Shown in pieces: positions 43,948 to 52,800 of a stretch of DNA of 64,000 nt. The notes below the pieces were generated by a model. The model worked only from the letters and a program-made list of their open reading frames with translations, searched no databases and was not told the DNA's origin. The DNA is taken from the NCBI RefSeq assembly GCF_023822045.1, contig NZ_CP084712.1, forward strand, positions 558,001-622,000, in the 5' to 3' direction. Both the position numbers and the translations under genes were made by a program. The DNA is from Sphingopyxis sp. USTB-05. Its GTDB lineage: Bacteria > Pseudomonadota > Alphaproteobacteria > Sphingomonadales > Sphingomonadaceae. How positions within the stretch are numbered: position 1 is the stretch's first letter; each line of letters begins with the position of its first letter.

Positions 43948-45384
43948 ATGTCGTCGCCAAAAACGCTCTATGACAAGATCGTCGACGAACATCGCATATT
44001 ATCTTTCGACGAATCTAGCGAGGCTGACGAACGATTATTGCTCTATATCGATAGAACGGTGCTCAACGAATACACAAGCCCCCAAGCGTTCAGCGGCCTT
44101 CGCGCCGCCGGGCGGACGCCCTGGCGGCCCGCCGCATCGCTCGGCGTTGTCGATCATGTCAATTCGACGAACCCCGACCCGGGCGCCGGCGCGCTTGACG
44201 ACGGCGCGCGGCGGCAGATCGAATATCTGAGCGAAAATGGCCGCGATTTCGGGATCGAAATCTTCGATCTTTTCGATCCGAGACAAGGTATCGAACATGT
44301 CGTGATGCCTGAACTCGGAATGGTGCTTCCCGGCATGGTGATCGCCGCAGGGGACAGTCATTCGACGACCTATGGCGCATTCGGCGTCGTAGGATTCGGG
44401 ATCGGCACGTCGGATATCGAGCATCTGCTCGCGACCCAGACGCTTGTCTATCGCCGACTGAAGACGATGCGGGTGGCGGTCGATGGCCGGTTGGCGCCGG
44501 GGGTCACGGCGAAGGATTTGATCATGGAGGTGATCCGCCGGATCGGCGCCGACGGCGCGGCGGGCCATGCGGTCGAGTTCGCCGGTACGGCGATCGAGGC
44601 GCTGGGGGTTGAGGCGCGCATGACGGTCTGCAACATGGCGGTCGAATGCGGTGCCCGCGTGGCGCTGATGGCGCCCGACGACAAGGTGATCGATTATATC
44701 GCGGGCTGTCCGCGCGCGCCCTCAGCGGAATTGCTGGCACAGGCGCGTACCGAATGGTCCTCGTTGCGCAGCGACCCCGACGCCCGGTTCAACAAGGAGA
44801 TCGCGCTTGATGCGAGCGAGGTGCCGCCGATGGTGAGCTGGGGCACCAGCCCCGACCAGTCGCTCGCAATCACGCAAAGTGTGCCGGATCCGGAGGACAT
44901 CCCCGCCGCGCGCCGCGCCGATGCCGTCCGTGCTCTCGCCTATATGGGGCTCGCGCCGAACACGCCGTTGCAGGATATTGCGATCGACCGAGCCTTCATC
45001 GGATCATGCACGAATGCGCGCTTATCGGACCTGCGCGATGCAGCCGAAATCCTGAAGGGGCGCAAGGTCGCCCCCGGTGTCCGCGCGATGATCTCGCCGG
45101 GAAGCAGCAATGTGCGCCGCGCCGCCGAGGCCGAGGGGATTGATCGCATTTTTATCGACGCGGGGTTCGAATGGCGGCGCTCGGGCTGCTCGCTGTGTCT
45201 CGCGATGAACGACGACAGCCTTGCACCCGGCGAGCGCTGCGCGTCGAGTACCAACCGCAATTTCGAAGGGCGGCAGGGCATCGGCGGGCGGACGCACCTG
45301 ATGAGCCCCGCGATGGTGGCAGCAGCAGCGGTGACCGGCAAGCTTGTCGACGTGCGGTCGCTTGCCGCGACGGGAGCATTGTGA
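43948..45384 (+). CDS. leuC: Large subunit of a 3-isopropylmalate dehydratase-type (LeuC-like) hydro-lyase
   Basis: The 478-residue protein is a full-length aconitase-family large subunit. The three iron-sulfur ligands are Cys354 in IGSCTN and Cys414 and Cys417 in SGCSLCLAMN. It pairs with the small subunit encoded next (one-base overlap). In leucine synthesis LeuCD isomerises 2-isopropylmalate. Here leuA and leuB are missing, a LysR gene is divergent, and a dehalogenase-like hydrolase follows, so a catabolic hydratase (maleate, citraconate or homoaconitate type) is also possible. The name reflects family only. Confidence 0.82.
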   Translation: MSSPKTLYDKIVDEHRILSFDESSEADERLLLYIDRTVLNEYTSPQAFSGLRAAGRTPWRPAASLGVVDHVNSTNPDPGAGALDDGARRQIEYLSENGRDFGIEIFDLFDPRQGIEHVVMPELGMVLPGMVIAAGDSHSTTYGAFGVVGFGIGTSDIEHLLATQTLVYRRLKTMRVAVDGRLAPGVTAKDLIMEVIRRIGADGAAGHAVEFAGTAIEALGVEARMTVCNMAVECGARVALMAPDDKVIDYIAGCPRAPSAELLAQARTEWSSLRSDPDARFNKEIALDASEVPPMVSWGTSPDQSLAITQSVPDPEDIPAARRADAVRALAYMGLAPNTPLQDIAIDRAFIGSCTNARLSDLRDAAEILKGRKVAPGVRAMISPGSSNVRRAAEAEGIDRIFIDAGFEWRRSGCSLCLAMNDDSLAPGERCASSTNRNFEGRQGIGGRTHLMSPAMVAAAAVTGKLVDVRSLAATGAL

Positions 45385-45998
45385 TGGAGCGCTTCCTACG
45401 CGTCTCGGGGCCGGTCGCGGCGATGCCGGGTGCGAATATCGATACCGACGTGATCATGCCGAAGGCCTATCTCAAGGGCATCGACCGGTCGGGCCTGTCA
45501 ATCGGGTTGTTTCACGATCTCCGCTTCGACGAGGCGGGGACGGCGCGGGGTGACTTCATCCTCAATCGCCCCGATATGGCGGGCACGCGCTTTCTGCTCG
45601 TGGGTCCCAATTTCGGCTGCGGTTCGTCGCGCGAACATGCCGTATGGGGCATGCTGCAATATGGGATCCGGGGGATTATCGGGTCGTCATATGGCGCGAT
45701 CTTCGCCGACAATGCGGCAAACAATGGCTTGTTGCTGCTGTCGCTGCCGGTTGAGGAGGTCGCGGCGCTTGCCGCGGTGCTCGAAGACGGAGCAGGGCAG
45801 ATGGCGATCGACCTAGAGGCGCAGCGGATCGAGGTTAACGGTCACGCGGCCGACTTCGATATTGATCCCGCAGTGCGGCGCGCGCTGATGCTGGGGCTCG
45901 ACCGGATCGGCGAAACGATGACGCATGCCGAGAGCATCCGCGCGTTCGAGAAGGCCTATCTCGCGCGCAAGCCCTGGCTTATAGCAGGGCAGGAGTGA
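45384..45998 (+). CDS. leuD: Small subunit of the LeuD-like hydro-lyase
   Basis: ATG at 45384 shares its A with the LeuC stop. The longer frame from 45171 is not supported. The 204 residues contain the swivelling-domain motifs NIDTDVIMPK near 19 and GPNFGCGSSREHAVWGM near 74, which contribute substrate binding to the LeuC active site. Length matches normal LeuD. Function is tied to the large subunit; leucine synthesis or a catabolic hydration are both open. Confidence 0.84.
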   Translation: MERFLRVSGPVAAMPGANIDTDVIMPKAYLKGIDRSGLSIGLFHDLRFDEAGTARGDFILNRPDMAGTRFLLVGPNFGCGSSREHAVWGMLQYGIRGIIGSSYGAIFADNAANNGLLLLSLPVEEVAALAAVLEDGAGQMAIDLEAQRIEVNGHAADFDIDPAVRRALMLGLDRIGETMTHAESIRAFEKAYLARKPWLIAGQE

Positions 45999-46894
45999 TG
46001 AGCGCACACCCGGACTATCCCGATCTGATGCCCGGCTTTCGTTGGGAAGATGTCGACGCCGACGGCGTGCGAATCCGCGCAGCGATCGGCGGATCGGGGC
46101 CGCCGCTGCTTCTGCTCCACGGCCATCCGCAGACGCATCTGACCTGGTTCAAGATTGCGCCGGCTCTGGCGAAGCGCTTCACCGTCGTCGCGACCGACCT
46201 GCGCGGCTATGGCGACAGCGAGAAATTGCCCGGCGATGCGCTCCATCTCAACTATTCCAAGCGCGCGATGGCGGCCGATCAGGTCGCGGTGATGGCTGCC
46301 CTCGGCTTTCATCGCTTCGACGTCGTCGCGCACGACCGCGGCGCGCGCGTCGCGCATCGCATGGCGCTCGACCATCCGGATCGCGTCGCGCGGCTTGTCC
46401 TCCTCGATATTGCTCCGACCGCGACGATGTATGCGCAAACGAACCGTGAGTTTGCGACACGCTATTTCTGGTGGTTTTTCCTGATCCAGCCATTCGACTT
46501 GCCCGAACGGATGATCGCGGCGGACCCCGATCATTTCCTCGACCGGCATCTTGCTGGCCAGATCAAGGTCGATGGCTCGCTCGACCCGCGCGTCGTGGCC
46601 GAATATCGTCGCTGCTACCGCAATCCCGCGACGCGTCATGCGATCTGCGAGGATTATCGGGCCGCGGCGAGTATCGATCTGGATCATGACGCGGCCGACA
46701 GTGAGAAGCGGATCGAGGCGCCCTTGCTCCTTCTTTGGGGCGAATATGGCACCGTGGGAACGCTCTTCCACGTCCTGGAGAGCTGGCGCTCGAAGGCGCG
46801 CGATGTGCACGGGCACGCTCTGCCATGCGGTCACAGTCCGCAGGAAGAAACGCCCGAACTACTGCTTGCCGAGCTGGATGCGTTTTTGACCTGA
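45998..46894 (+). CDS. Alpha/beta hydrolase, haloacetate (fluoroacetate) dehalogenase-like
   Basis: ATG at 45998 (a GTG sits just before it) overlaps the LeuD stop. The 298 residues have HGHPQTH oxyanion sequence at 41-47 and the nucleophile motif HDRGAR with Asp113, Arg114 and Arg117, which match the nucleophile and carboxylate-binding arginines of fluoroacetate dehalogenase. The CEDYR tyrosine and one tryptophan of its halide pocket are kept, but the pocket histidine is Trp158. The catalytic His is in CGHSPQEE. It may be a dehalogenase or an ester hydrolase acting with LeuCD. The family call is firm; the substrate is not. Confidence 0.8.
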   Translation: MSAHPDYPDLMPGFRWEDVDADGVRIRAAIGGSGPPLLLLHGHPQTHLTWFKIAPALAKRFTVVATDLRGYGDSEKLPGDALHLNYSKRAMAADQVAVMAALGFHRFDVVAHDRGARVAHRMALDHPDRVARLVLLDIAPTATMYAQTNREFATRYFWWFFLIQPFDLPERMIAADPDHFLDRHLAGQIKVDGSLDPRVVAEYRRCYRNPATRHAICEDYRAAASIDLDHDAADSEKRIEAPLLLLWGEYGTVGTLFHVLESWRSKARDVHGHALPCGHSPQEETPELLLAELDAFLT

Positions 46895-46908
46895 GCCCCG
46901 TATGGCGC

Positions 46909-48207
46909 TTAGCGCGCGGGAAGAATGACAGCGCGGCATTCGCCAAAGCCGATGGGCACGAAGCCGTCCGCTTCGGCGGTGGCCCGCATGATGATCTCGT
47001 CGCCATCTTCCAAGAAACCGCGTCGCTCGCCGCTCGCCAGCAGTATGGGCTCTGACCCGCCTGTCGTCAGTTCGAGCAGGCTGCCGAACCCCTCGCGGTC
47101 GGGTGCCGATATCGTCCCGGTGCCGAGCAGGTCGCCGGGGTTCAGGTTGCAGCCGTTCGAAGCGTGATGCGCGACGATCTGCGCGAGAGTCCAGTACATG
47201 TTAGTCGCCGGGCCACAGCTCAGGCGAACGGGTGTCGCGTCCGCCGCGCGCATGGCTGCGGTGAGCATAAAAACTTCGAGCGTCAGACCGAGTGCGCCAT
47301 GCGCCTGATCGGCCGCGTCCCACAGATAAGGCAGCGGCGGCGGATCGCCTTCGGAGCGTGGCGGCTGGGCGACACGGAACGGCGCGAGCGCCTCGGCTGT
47401 CACGACCCAGGGCGAAACGGTTGAGTGGAAATTCTTGGATAGGAAGGGGCCGAGCGGCCGATATTCCCACGCCTGAAGATCGCGCGCCGACCAGTCGTTG
47501 AGCAGCGACAACCCGGCGATATGGTGCCCGGCATCGCCGATCGCTATCGGGTCGCCCAGCGCGTTGCCTTCGCCGACCCACACGCCAAGTTCGAGCTCGT
47601 AGTCGAGCCGCTGCGTCGGTTCGAAGAGCGGCGCATCGTCTTCGGGCGGCTTGCGCTGACCGTGCGGTCGGATGACAGGTTCGCCCGACACGCGCACCGA
47701 CGAGGCACGGCCATGATAACCGATAGGCACATATTTATAGTTGGGGAGCAGCGGATTGTCGGGGCGAAACTGGCGCCCGACGTTGTTCGCGTGATGAATG
47801 CCGACATAGAAGTCAGTGTAGTCGCCTATCCGTGCGGGAAGGTGCATGGTGCACACCGCGCTGTCGTAAAGCAGCGGCGCGATTATACTCTCCATGGCGG
47901 GATCGGTGAGCACCGCGGTTAGTCGCCGGCGCAGCGCGACGCGGTCTGCGGGGGCAATTGCCATCAGCGAGTTGAGCGTGTCGTCCCTGCATGTAGCGCT
48001 TGCGGGCGCGGGGAGCAGGCCGGCGACCGCGCAGGCACGAAGGTCCAATATGGCATCGCCGATCGCGACGCCGGCGCGCGGGTCTTCGCCGGCCGGCGCG
48101 AAAATGCCGTATGGCAGGTTCTGGACCGGAAAGTCGCGATGCCCTTTCGCGGAAGCGACCCAACTGGTGCGGTCGGGATCGTGGGTCTCGTCGATCTGCC
48201 AGCGCAT
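46909..48207 (-). CDS. fahA: Fumarylacetoacetase
   Basis: The 432-residue protein has the N-terminal SH3-like domain and the FAH catalytic domain. DYTDFYVGIHHANNVG holds Asp132 and His139, at the seven-residue spacing of the mouse enzyme metal ligand and catalytic His. DYELELGVWVG gives the paired glutamates, NDWSARDLQAWEY the second aspartate, and FLSKNF the lysine. It cleaves fumarylacetoacetate to fumarate and acetoacetate, the last step of tyrosine/homogentisate breakdown. It overlaps the aminotransferase by one base. Hydroxyphenylpyruvate and homogentisate dioxygenases are not in the window. Confidence 0.9.
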   Translation of the reverse strand: MRWQIDETHDPDRTSWVASAKGHRDFPVQNLPYGIFAPAGEDPRAGVAIGDAILDLRACAVAGLLPAPASATCRDDTLNSLMAIAPADRVALRRRLTAVLTDPAMESIIAPLLYDSAVCTMHLPARIGDYTDFYVGIHHANNVGRQFRPDNPLLPNYKYVPIGYHGRASSVRVSGEPVIRPHGQRKPPEDDAPLFEPTQRLDYELELGVWVGEGNALGDPIAIGDAGHHIAGLSLLNDWSARDLQAWEYRPLGPFLSKNFHSTVSPWVVTAEALAPFRVAQPPRSEGDPPPLPYLWDAADQAHGALGLTLEVFMLTAAMRAADATPVRLSCGPATNMYWTLAQIVAHHASNGCNLNPGDLLGTGTISAPDREGFGSLLELTTGGSEPILLASGERRGFLEDGDEIIMRATAEADGFVPIGFGECRAVILPAR

Positions 48208-49436
48208 TATCGAAAATCCTTGGCCGCATCGAGATAAGGAAGAAGCGCGTGCGCGAAGGCTGCGATGTTATCGGTCCGTAGTCCGGCAATGTTGATACGG
48301 CCGTTCGGCGCCATATAGATGCCGTGATCTTCGCGCAGCGCCGCGATCGCGGTGGGGGAAAGAGGCAGCGTCGCGAACATGCCGTGCTGCGCCGCGATGG
48401 GCGATAGGCGCGAATCCGCGGCTGCGAGCGCCTGACGGAGGCCGTTGATCCGCGCGCGCATTGTGTCGAGTTCGGCTTCCCATTCGGTGCGGAGCGCGTC
48501 GCTTTCGAGGATGATGCGCACGAGTGCGGCGCCATGATCGGGCGGCATCGACCAGAGGCTGCGCGCGAGGGTCAGCATGTTGGAACGGACGAGTCCGGCG
48601 GTGGCTTGCCCAGCCGATTGCACCCACAGCGCCCCGACGCGGTCGCGATAGAGGCCGAAATTCTTGTCGCAGCTATAGGCGAGGAGGGCAGTCGGAAGCG
48701 CTTCGAAGATCATGCGGGTCGCGGCGGCGTCGTCCGTCAGGCCGCTGCCTAGTCCCTGATAGGCAAGGTCGATGAAAGGGATCAGGCCGCGGGCTGCGCA
48801 CAGATCGGCAAGAATGCGCCACTGGCCGGGCGAGAAGGATGCGCCGGTAGGATTGTGGCAGCAGCCATGGAGCAACAACACGTCGCCTGCACGGGCCCCG
48901 GCGAGGTCGTCGATCATCGCGGCAAAGTCGATCATGGCGTCCATCGGATCGAAGAAACGGTGGCTGCGCACTTCCAGCCCCGCTTCGGCAAAGATCGGGC
49001 CGTGGTTCGGCCAGGTCGGCGCGCCGATCCAGACGCGCGCGACGCGATTGGCGCGTGCAAGCAGTTCGGCGCCAAGGCGGAGTGCGCCTGTGCCGCCGGG
49101 GGTTTGAACACCCGTCAGTCGGTTGGACGCGTGATGGGCGCCAAACACGATAGCGGCGAGCGCTTCGGTATAGGCGGCGTCGCCCTCGGCTCCGAGATAG
49201 GATTTGCTGTCCTGCGTTTCGGCCAGCAACATCTCGGCCATCTTCACCGCGCGCATCACCGGGGTCCGTCCGAAATCGTCGCGAAATACCCCGACTCCCA
49301 GATCGATCTTGCCGCGCCTAGGGTCGGCGCGGTGGAGTGCGATCAGTCCGAGCAGCGCGTCGGCAGGCTGCTCGATCAGTGGAGCGAAGGGATCGAACGC
49401 GGTCGTGGACGGCGGCGATGAAAGGTCGGTCGTCAT
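48207..49436 (-). CDS. Aromatic (TyrB/AspC-type) aminotransferase
   Basis: This 409-residue class I aminotransferase has the PLP lysine Lys258 in SCDKNFGLYRDRVG, HNPTG at 194-198 (Asn195), IDLAYQG, and the C-terminal arginine segment GRINIAGL. It converts tyrosine or phenylalanine to the aryl pyruvate with 2-oxoglutarate, or aspartate in related members. The one-base overlap with fumarylacetoacetase and the divergent Lrp gene support tyrosine catabolism. Substrate range cannot be fixed from motifs. Confidence 0.88.
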   Translation of the reverse strand: MTTDLSSPPSTTAFDPFAPLIEQPADALLGLIALHRADPRRGKIDLGVGVFRDDFGRTPVMRAVKMAEMLLAETQDSKSYLGAEGDAAYTEALAAIVFGAHHASNRLTGVQTPGGTGALRLGAELLARANRVARVWIGAPTWPNHGPIFAEAGLEVRSHRFFDPMDAMIDFAAMIDDLAGARAGDVLLLHGCCHNPTGASFSPGQWRILADLCAARGLIPFIDLAYQGLGSGLTDDAAATRMIFEALPTALLAYSCDKNFGLYRDRVGALWVQSAGQATAGLVRSNMLTLARSLWSMPPDHGAALVRIILESDALRTEWEAELDTMRARINGLRQALAAADSRLSPIAAQHGMFATLPLSPTAIAALREDHGIYMAPNGRINIAGLRTDNIAAFAHALLPYLDAAKDFR

Positions 49437-49444
49437 GCGCGAAA

Positions 49445-49465
49445 TATCGCAGCAAGCATGCGATA
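49445..49465. promoter_or_regulatory. Perfect inverted repeat at the aminotransferase start, candidate Lrp operator
   Basis: TATCGCA and TGCGATA are separated by seven bases. It lies nine bases before the aminotransferase start in the divergent region with the Lrp/AsnC gene. The same TATCGC-N9-GCGAT architecture recurs at 50046-50066. Confidence 0.6.
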
Positions 49466-49538
49466 AATCTTTTCAAACTTTCGCCATTTCATGCAATGTG
49501 CGACAAATATTATCATACTGTGGCGATGTGGAGAGAAA

Positions 49539-50009
49539 TTGTTCAACCTTGACGCCCTCGATCGCAAGATCATCGAAGCGCTGCAGCGCGACGGCAGCCT
49601 CAGCAACGCCGAACTGGCAGAGCGAGTTGGGAGCACCGGGCCATCCTGCTGGCGGCGGATCCGACTGCTCGAAGAGGCGGGCGTACTCGCGAAAAATGTC
49701 TGGCTCGTCGATGCCGCGCGGATTGGGCAAGGGGTCAACGTTCTCTGTAACATTCGGCTCAAGAGCCATTCGGCCGAACACACTGCGCTGTTCGAGAATT
49801 TTATTCGCGATCAGGATCGCGTCATGGAGTGTTTGTCGATGTCGGGCGAATGGGATTATCAGATCCGCGTCGTCGCGGCTGACGTCTCCGACTACGAGAT
49901 GTTCCTGATGCAGACGCTGCTCCGTAACGAGGCCGTAGCCGGTGCCGCGTCGCACTTTGCACTGCGGGTCGTGAAATATCAGACCGCGATCCCGCTTCCG
50001 GCAAAATAA
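49539..50009 (+). CDS. Lrp/AsnC-family regulator
   Basis: I use TTG at 49539, five bases after GGAG, giving 156 residues (FNLDALDRKIIEALQRDG); the longer frame from 49491 adds a non-typical stretch. The N-terminal helix-turn-helix covers about 5-60 (SNAELAERVGSTGPSCWRRIRLLEEAGV), followed by a RAM ligand-binding domain. Lrp-type proteins sense amino acids. Divergence from the aminotransferase operon and the inverted repeat in between suggest control of aromatic amino-acid catabolism and, through the second site, of the receptor downstream. Confidence 0.88.
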   Translation: MFNLDALDRKIIEALQRDGSLSNAELAERVGSTGPSCWRRIRLLEEAGVLAKNVWLVDAARIGQGVNVLCNIRLKSHSAEHTALFENFIRDQDRVMECLSMSGEWDYQIRVVAADVSDYEMFLMQTLLRNEAVAGAASHFALRVVKYQTAIPLPAK

Positions 50010-50045
50010 ATGTCGATCTTGCAGTTGCGTTGATCGTGTCGAACG

Positions 50046-50066
50046 TATCGCTGCCAGCTTGCGATG
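50046..50066. promoter_or_regulatory. Second TATCGC-N9-GCGAT element, before the fourth receptor
   Basis: TATCGC at 50046-50051 and GCGATG at 50061-50066 with a nine-base spacer match the aminotransferase site in arm sequence and spacing. It lies 112 bases before the receptor start. Confidence 0.5.
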
Positions 50067-50178
50067 TCACTGAAATGATATCTTGCCTTCATCATGCTGC
50101 AACGGTTCCGTCACCTCGCTGACCCCGCTCGTTCTTATCTGCCGCCCCGACAACAACACCGTCTGGGGAATCACAAAA

Positions 50179-52800
50179 ATGAAAACGTCTCTCCCGAATT
50201 TCCGGGTCGCTTTGCTGTGCTCGGCCGTCCTCTTCGCTACGCCGTCGCTGGCGCAGTCGGAGCCGTCGCCGGCTCCGCTGCCCGAGGCCGAAGCGGGCGC
50301 CGATGGCGACGCGATCGTCGTCACCGGCCAGCGCCGCGCGCAATATGAGGCGACTGCCGAAAAGCGGGATGCCTTCATCGTGATGGACGCGATTTCGTCC
50401 GACGATATCGGCAAGCTTCCGGACCATAATACCGCCGCCGCGCTGCGCCGCATCCCGGGTCTGTCGGTGCAGGAAGATCAGGGTGAGCCGCGCTTTCCGG
50501 TGCTTCGCGGGCTGCAGTCGACCTACAACCGCACGACCGTCGACGGCGCGTTGGTATCGGGCGTCGACTCGACGGGGCGCACCGTGCCACTCGACATAAT
50601 TCCCTCGGTGATGGCGGCGCGCATCGAGGTGATCAAGACGGTGACGCCGGAGAATGACGCCAATGCCATTGGCGGCATCATTAACATCGCGACGCGCAGC
50701 GCCTTCGACGCGAAGCGCGCCTTCTTCAACGGCGTCGCGTCCTATGGCGTGTACGAACAGAATGGCGACGTTCGAAACAGCAAGCCGTCCTACCGCGTCG
50801 CCTTCGCTGCCGGCACGACCTTTGGCGCGAACGACGAATGGGGCGTGGTGATCGGCGCGAGCCAGGAACAGCTCGATTATGACATTCCGCAGATCGAAGT
50901 CGCGAGCCCGTCGGTACGTGAATATACGGCGGCCGGCGCGCCCGTGAATTCAGGCGCGGCGAACGGTAATGGTATCCAGGTCCCCACCCAGCATCGCCTC
51001 TTCTGGTACAATAACACGAAACAGCGCACCGGCGGCAATGTGAAGCTCGAATGGCGTCCCTCGGACCGCTTCCGCTGGGAGCTGTCGGGCGTCGTCGCGC
51101 GCACCGAGGATGACGAGGAGCGCATCGAATATCGCATTGAGCAGATCGGCAACGTCGCGAACCAGACGCCGACCAGTGGCGATTTCGCGCGCGGACGTAT
51201 CATCGTCCAGCTCAACCAGCCGATCACCAAGCGTCTCGTCGCGCTCGGCCGCACCGCATTCGACTGGGATGCCGGCGAGAAGCTGAAGGTCGACGGCGAC
51301 GCCGTCTTCTCGCTTGGGCGCCTCCGCGTCCCCAACGAAAGCATCGAATTCCGCACCCGTGACGCGGATGGCGCACGCTACGCCTTCCATTACGATACGT
51401 CGGACTTTTATCCGGTGTTCACTCCGACCAATGCCGCTGCGGCGGTCGATCCAACCAACTTCTATCTCCAGCAGCAGCGCAGCGACCTTCAGAAGTCGCT
51501 CGAGAAGAGCGGCCAGTTCCGCCTCAACCTGACCTGGGGCGACGACCGCGACGACGGTGGGGTTAAGCTCAAGACGGGCGGCGTCATCCGCCTGACCGAC
51601 CGCGAAAACAGCAACCCGCGCACCGACTATCGCGCCGCCAGCGGGTTTACCTATACGCTGGACGAGGTGGTCGCCAGCGGTCCGACCAAACCGATCCGCG
51701 GACAATTTACCATCCCGATCCGGATCGACGCCAATGCTTTCCCGGCCTTCTATGAAGCGAACAAGGGCGGCTTCACGACCACGGTTGCCTCGGTCGCGGG
51801 CAATTACGACGTCAGCGAAGATGTCTATGCCGCCTATCTTCAGGGCAGCACGCGCATCGGCAATGTCACGCTGCTCGGCGGACTGCGCTATGAGCGCACC
51901 GAGGTTTCGTCGAACGCCTTCCGTGCGGTTGGCTCGACGCTGACTGAGATCACGACGGAGGGCAGCTATGATAACTGGCTGCCCAGCTTCCACATCCGCT
52001 GGGACGTCGCCGACCGTTTCGTGATCCGCGGGGCGTACACCAATACGATCGGCCGTCCCGACTATGGCTCGATCGCCGCGACCGAAACGCTTAGTTTTGA
52101 TGGCAGCCAGCCGACGCTGTCCCGCGGCAATCCGGGACTGAAGCCCCGCGAAAGCCGCGGCTTTGACCTATCGTTCGAATTCTATCCGAAGGACGGCGTC
52201 ATCTCGGCAGCGCTCTTCCACAAGAAGATCCGGAACGAAATTTTCACTCTGTCCAGCGTCGAGGGGATCGACGTCGGTCGCGGGGTCGAGGATGTGCTCG
52301 TGTCCGAACCGCGTAACGCCGAGAGCGCGACGATCAAGGGTCTGGAGCTCAATCTCCAGCAGGCGCTGACCTTTCTGCCCGATCCGTTCGACGGCCTCGG
52401 CGTCAGCGCGAACGCGACCTTCCTCGACACGAAATTCACTTTCCTGACCAGCGTAGGTCCGCGCGTGACCGGTCTGTTCCTTCAGCCCGATACGGTCTGG
52501 AACGCGTCCGTCTATTATCAGAAGGACAAGTTCGAGGCGCGGCTGTCCTATAATTACATCGGCGGCTTCCTCGAAACGATCAACGACACGATCCCGAACG
52601 CCGACCAATATTGGAAAGATCGCGGCACGCTCGACGCCAACATCAATTTCCGCCTGACACCGAACTTCACGCTTTATGCAGAGGGTCAGAATCTCACGAA
52701 CAAGGGACGCCGCGAACTCGTCGGTCCTGGGCAGGCATATCTCCAGGAATCGGCCGAGTATGGCCGGACCTTCTGGTTCGGCGTGGCGGCGAACTTCTGA
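50179..52800 (+). CDS. TonB-dependent receptor (Caulobacter type), Lrp-linked
   Basis: ATG at 50179 (MKTSLPNFR) follows GGGGAATCAC; the open frame upstream is not coding. The 873 residues have a signal peptide to about 25, then IVVTGQRRAQYEATAEKRDAF, the plug motifs SSDDIGKLPDHNTAAALRRIPG and ARIEVIKTVTPENDANAIGG, and a barrel with terminal Phe (GVAANF). The plug motifs place it in the same broad family as the alginate receptor. The next gene overlaps it by one base. Its substrate is not known; the shared operator with the tyrosine genes hints at an aromatic or amino-acid-derived compound. Confidence 0.9.
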   Translation: MKTSLPNFRVALLCSAVLFATPSLAQSEPSPAPLPEAEAGADGDAIVVTGQRRAQYEATAEKRDAFIVMDAISSDDIGKLPDHNTAAALRRIPGLSVQEDQGEPRFPVLRGLQSTYNRTTVDGALVSGVDSTGRTVPLDIIPSVMAARIEVIKTVTPENDANAIGGIINIATRSAFDAKRAFFNGVASYGVYEQNGDVRNSKPSYRVAFAAGTTFGANDEWGVVIGASQEQLDYDIPQIEVASPSVREYTAAGAPVNSGAANGNGIQVPTQHRLFWYNNTKQRTGGNVKLEWRPSDRFRWELSGVVARTEDDEERIEYRIEQIGNVANQTPTSGDFARGRIIVQLNQPITKRLVALGRTAFDWDAGEKLKVDGDAVFSLGRLRVPNESIEFRTRDADGARYAFHYDTSDFYPVFTPTNAAAAVDPTNFYLQQQRSDLQKSLEKSGQFRLNLTWGDDRDDGGVKLKTGGVIRLTDRENSNPRTDYRAASGFTYTLDEVVASGPTKPIRGQFTIPIRIDANAFPAFYEANKGGFTTTVASVAGNYDVSEDVYAAYLQGSTRIGNVTLLGGLRYERTEVSSNAFRAVGSTLTEITTEGSYDNWLPSFHIRWDVADRFVIRGAYTNTIGRPDYGSIAATETLSFDGSQPTLSRGNPGLKPRESRGFDLSFEFYPKDGVISAALFHKKIRNEIFTLSSVEGIDVGRGVEDVLVSEPRNAESATIKGLELNLQQALTFLPDPFDGLGVSANATFLDTKFTFLTSVGPRVTGLFLQPDTVWNASVYYQKDKFEARLSYNYIGGFLETINDTIPNADQYWKDRGTLDANINFRLTPNFTLYAEGQNLTNKGRRELVGPGQAYLQESAEYGRTFWFGVAANF

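Noticed and set aside
43948..45998. Firm call of leucine biosynthesis for the LeuCD pair
   Set aside because: leuA and leuB are missing and the context is catabolic, so only the family call is made.
46905..46915. GCGC-TTA-GCGC hairpin between the dehalogenase-like and fumarylacetoacetase genes as a terminator
   Set aside because: A four-base stem is too short to support.
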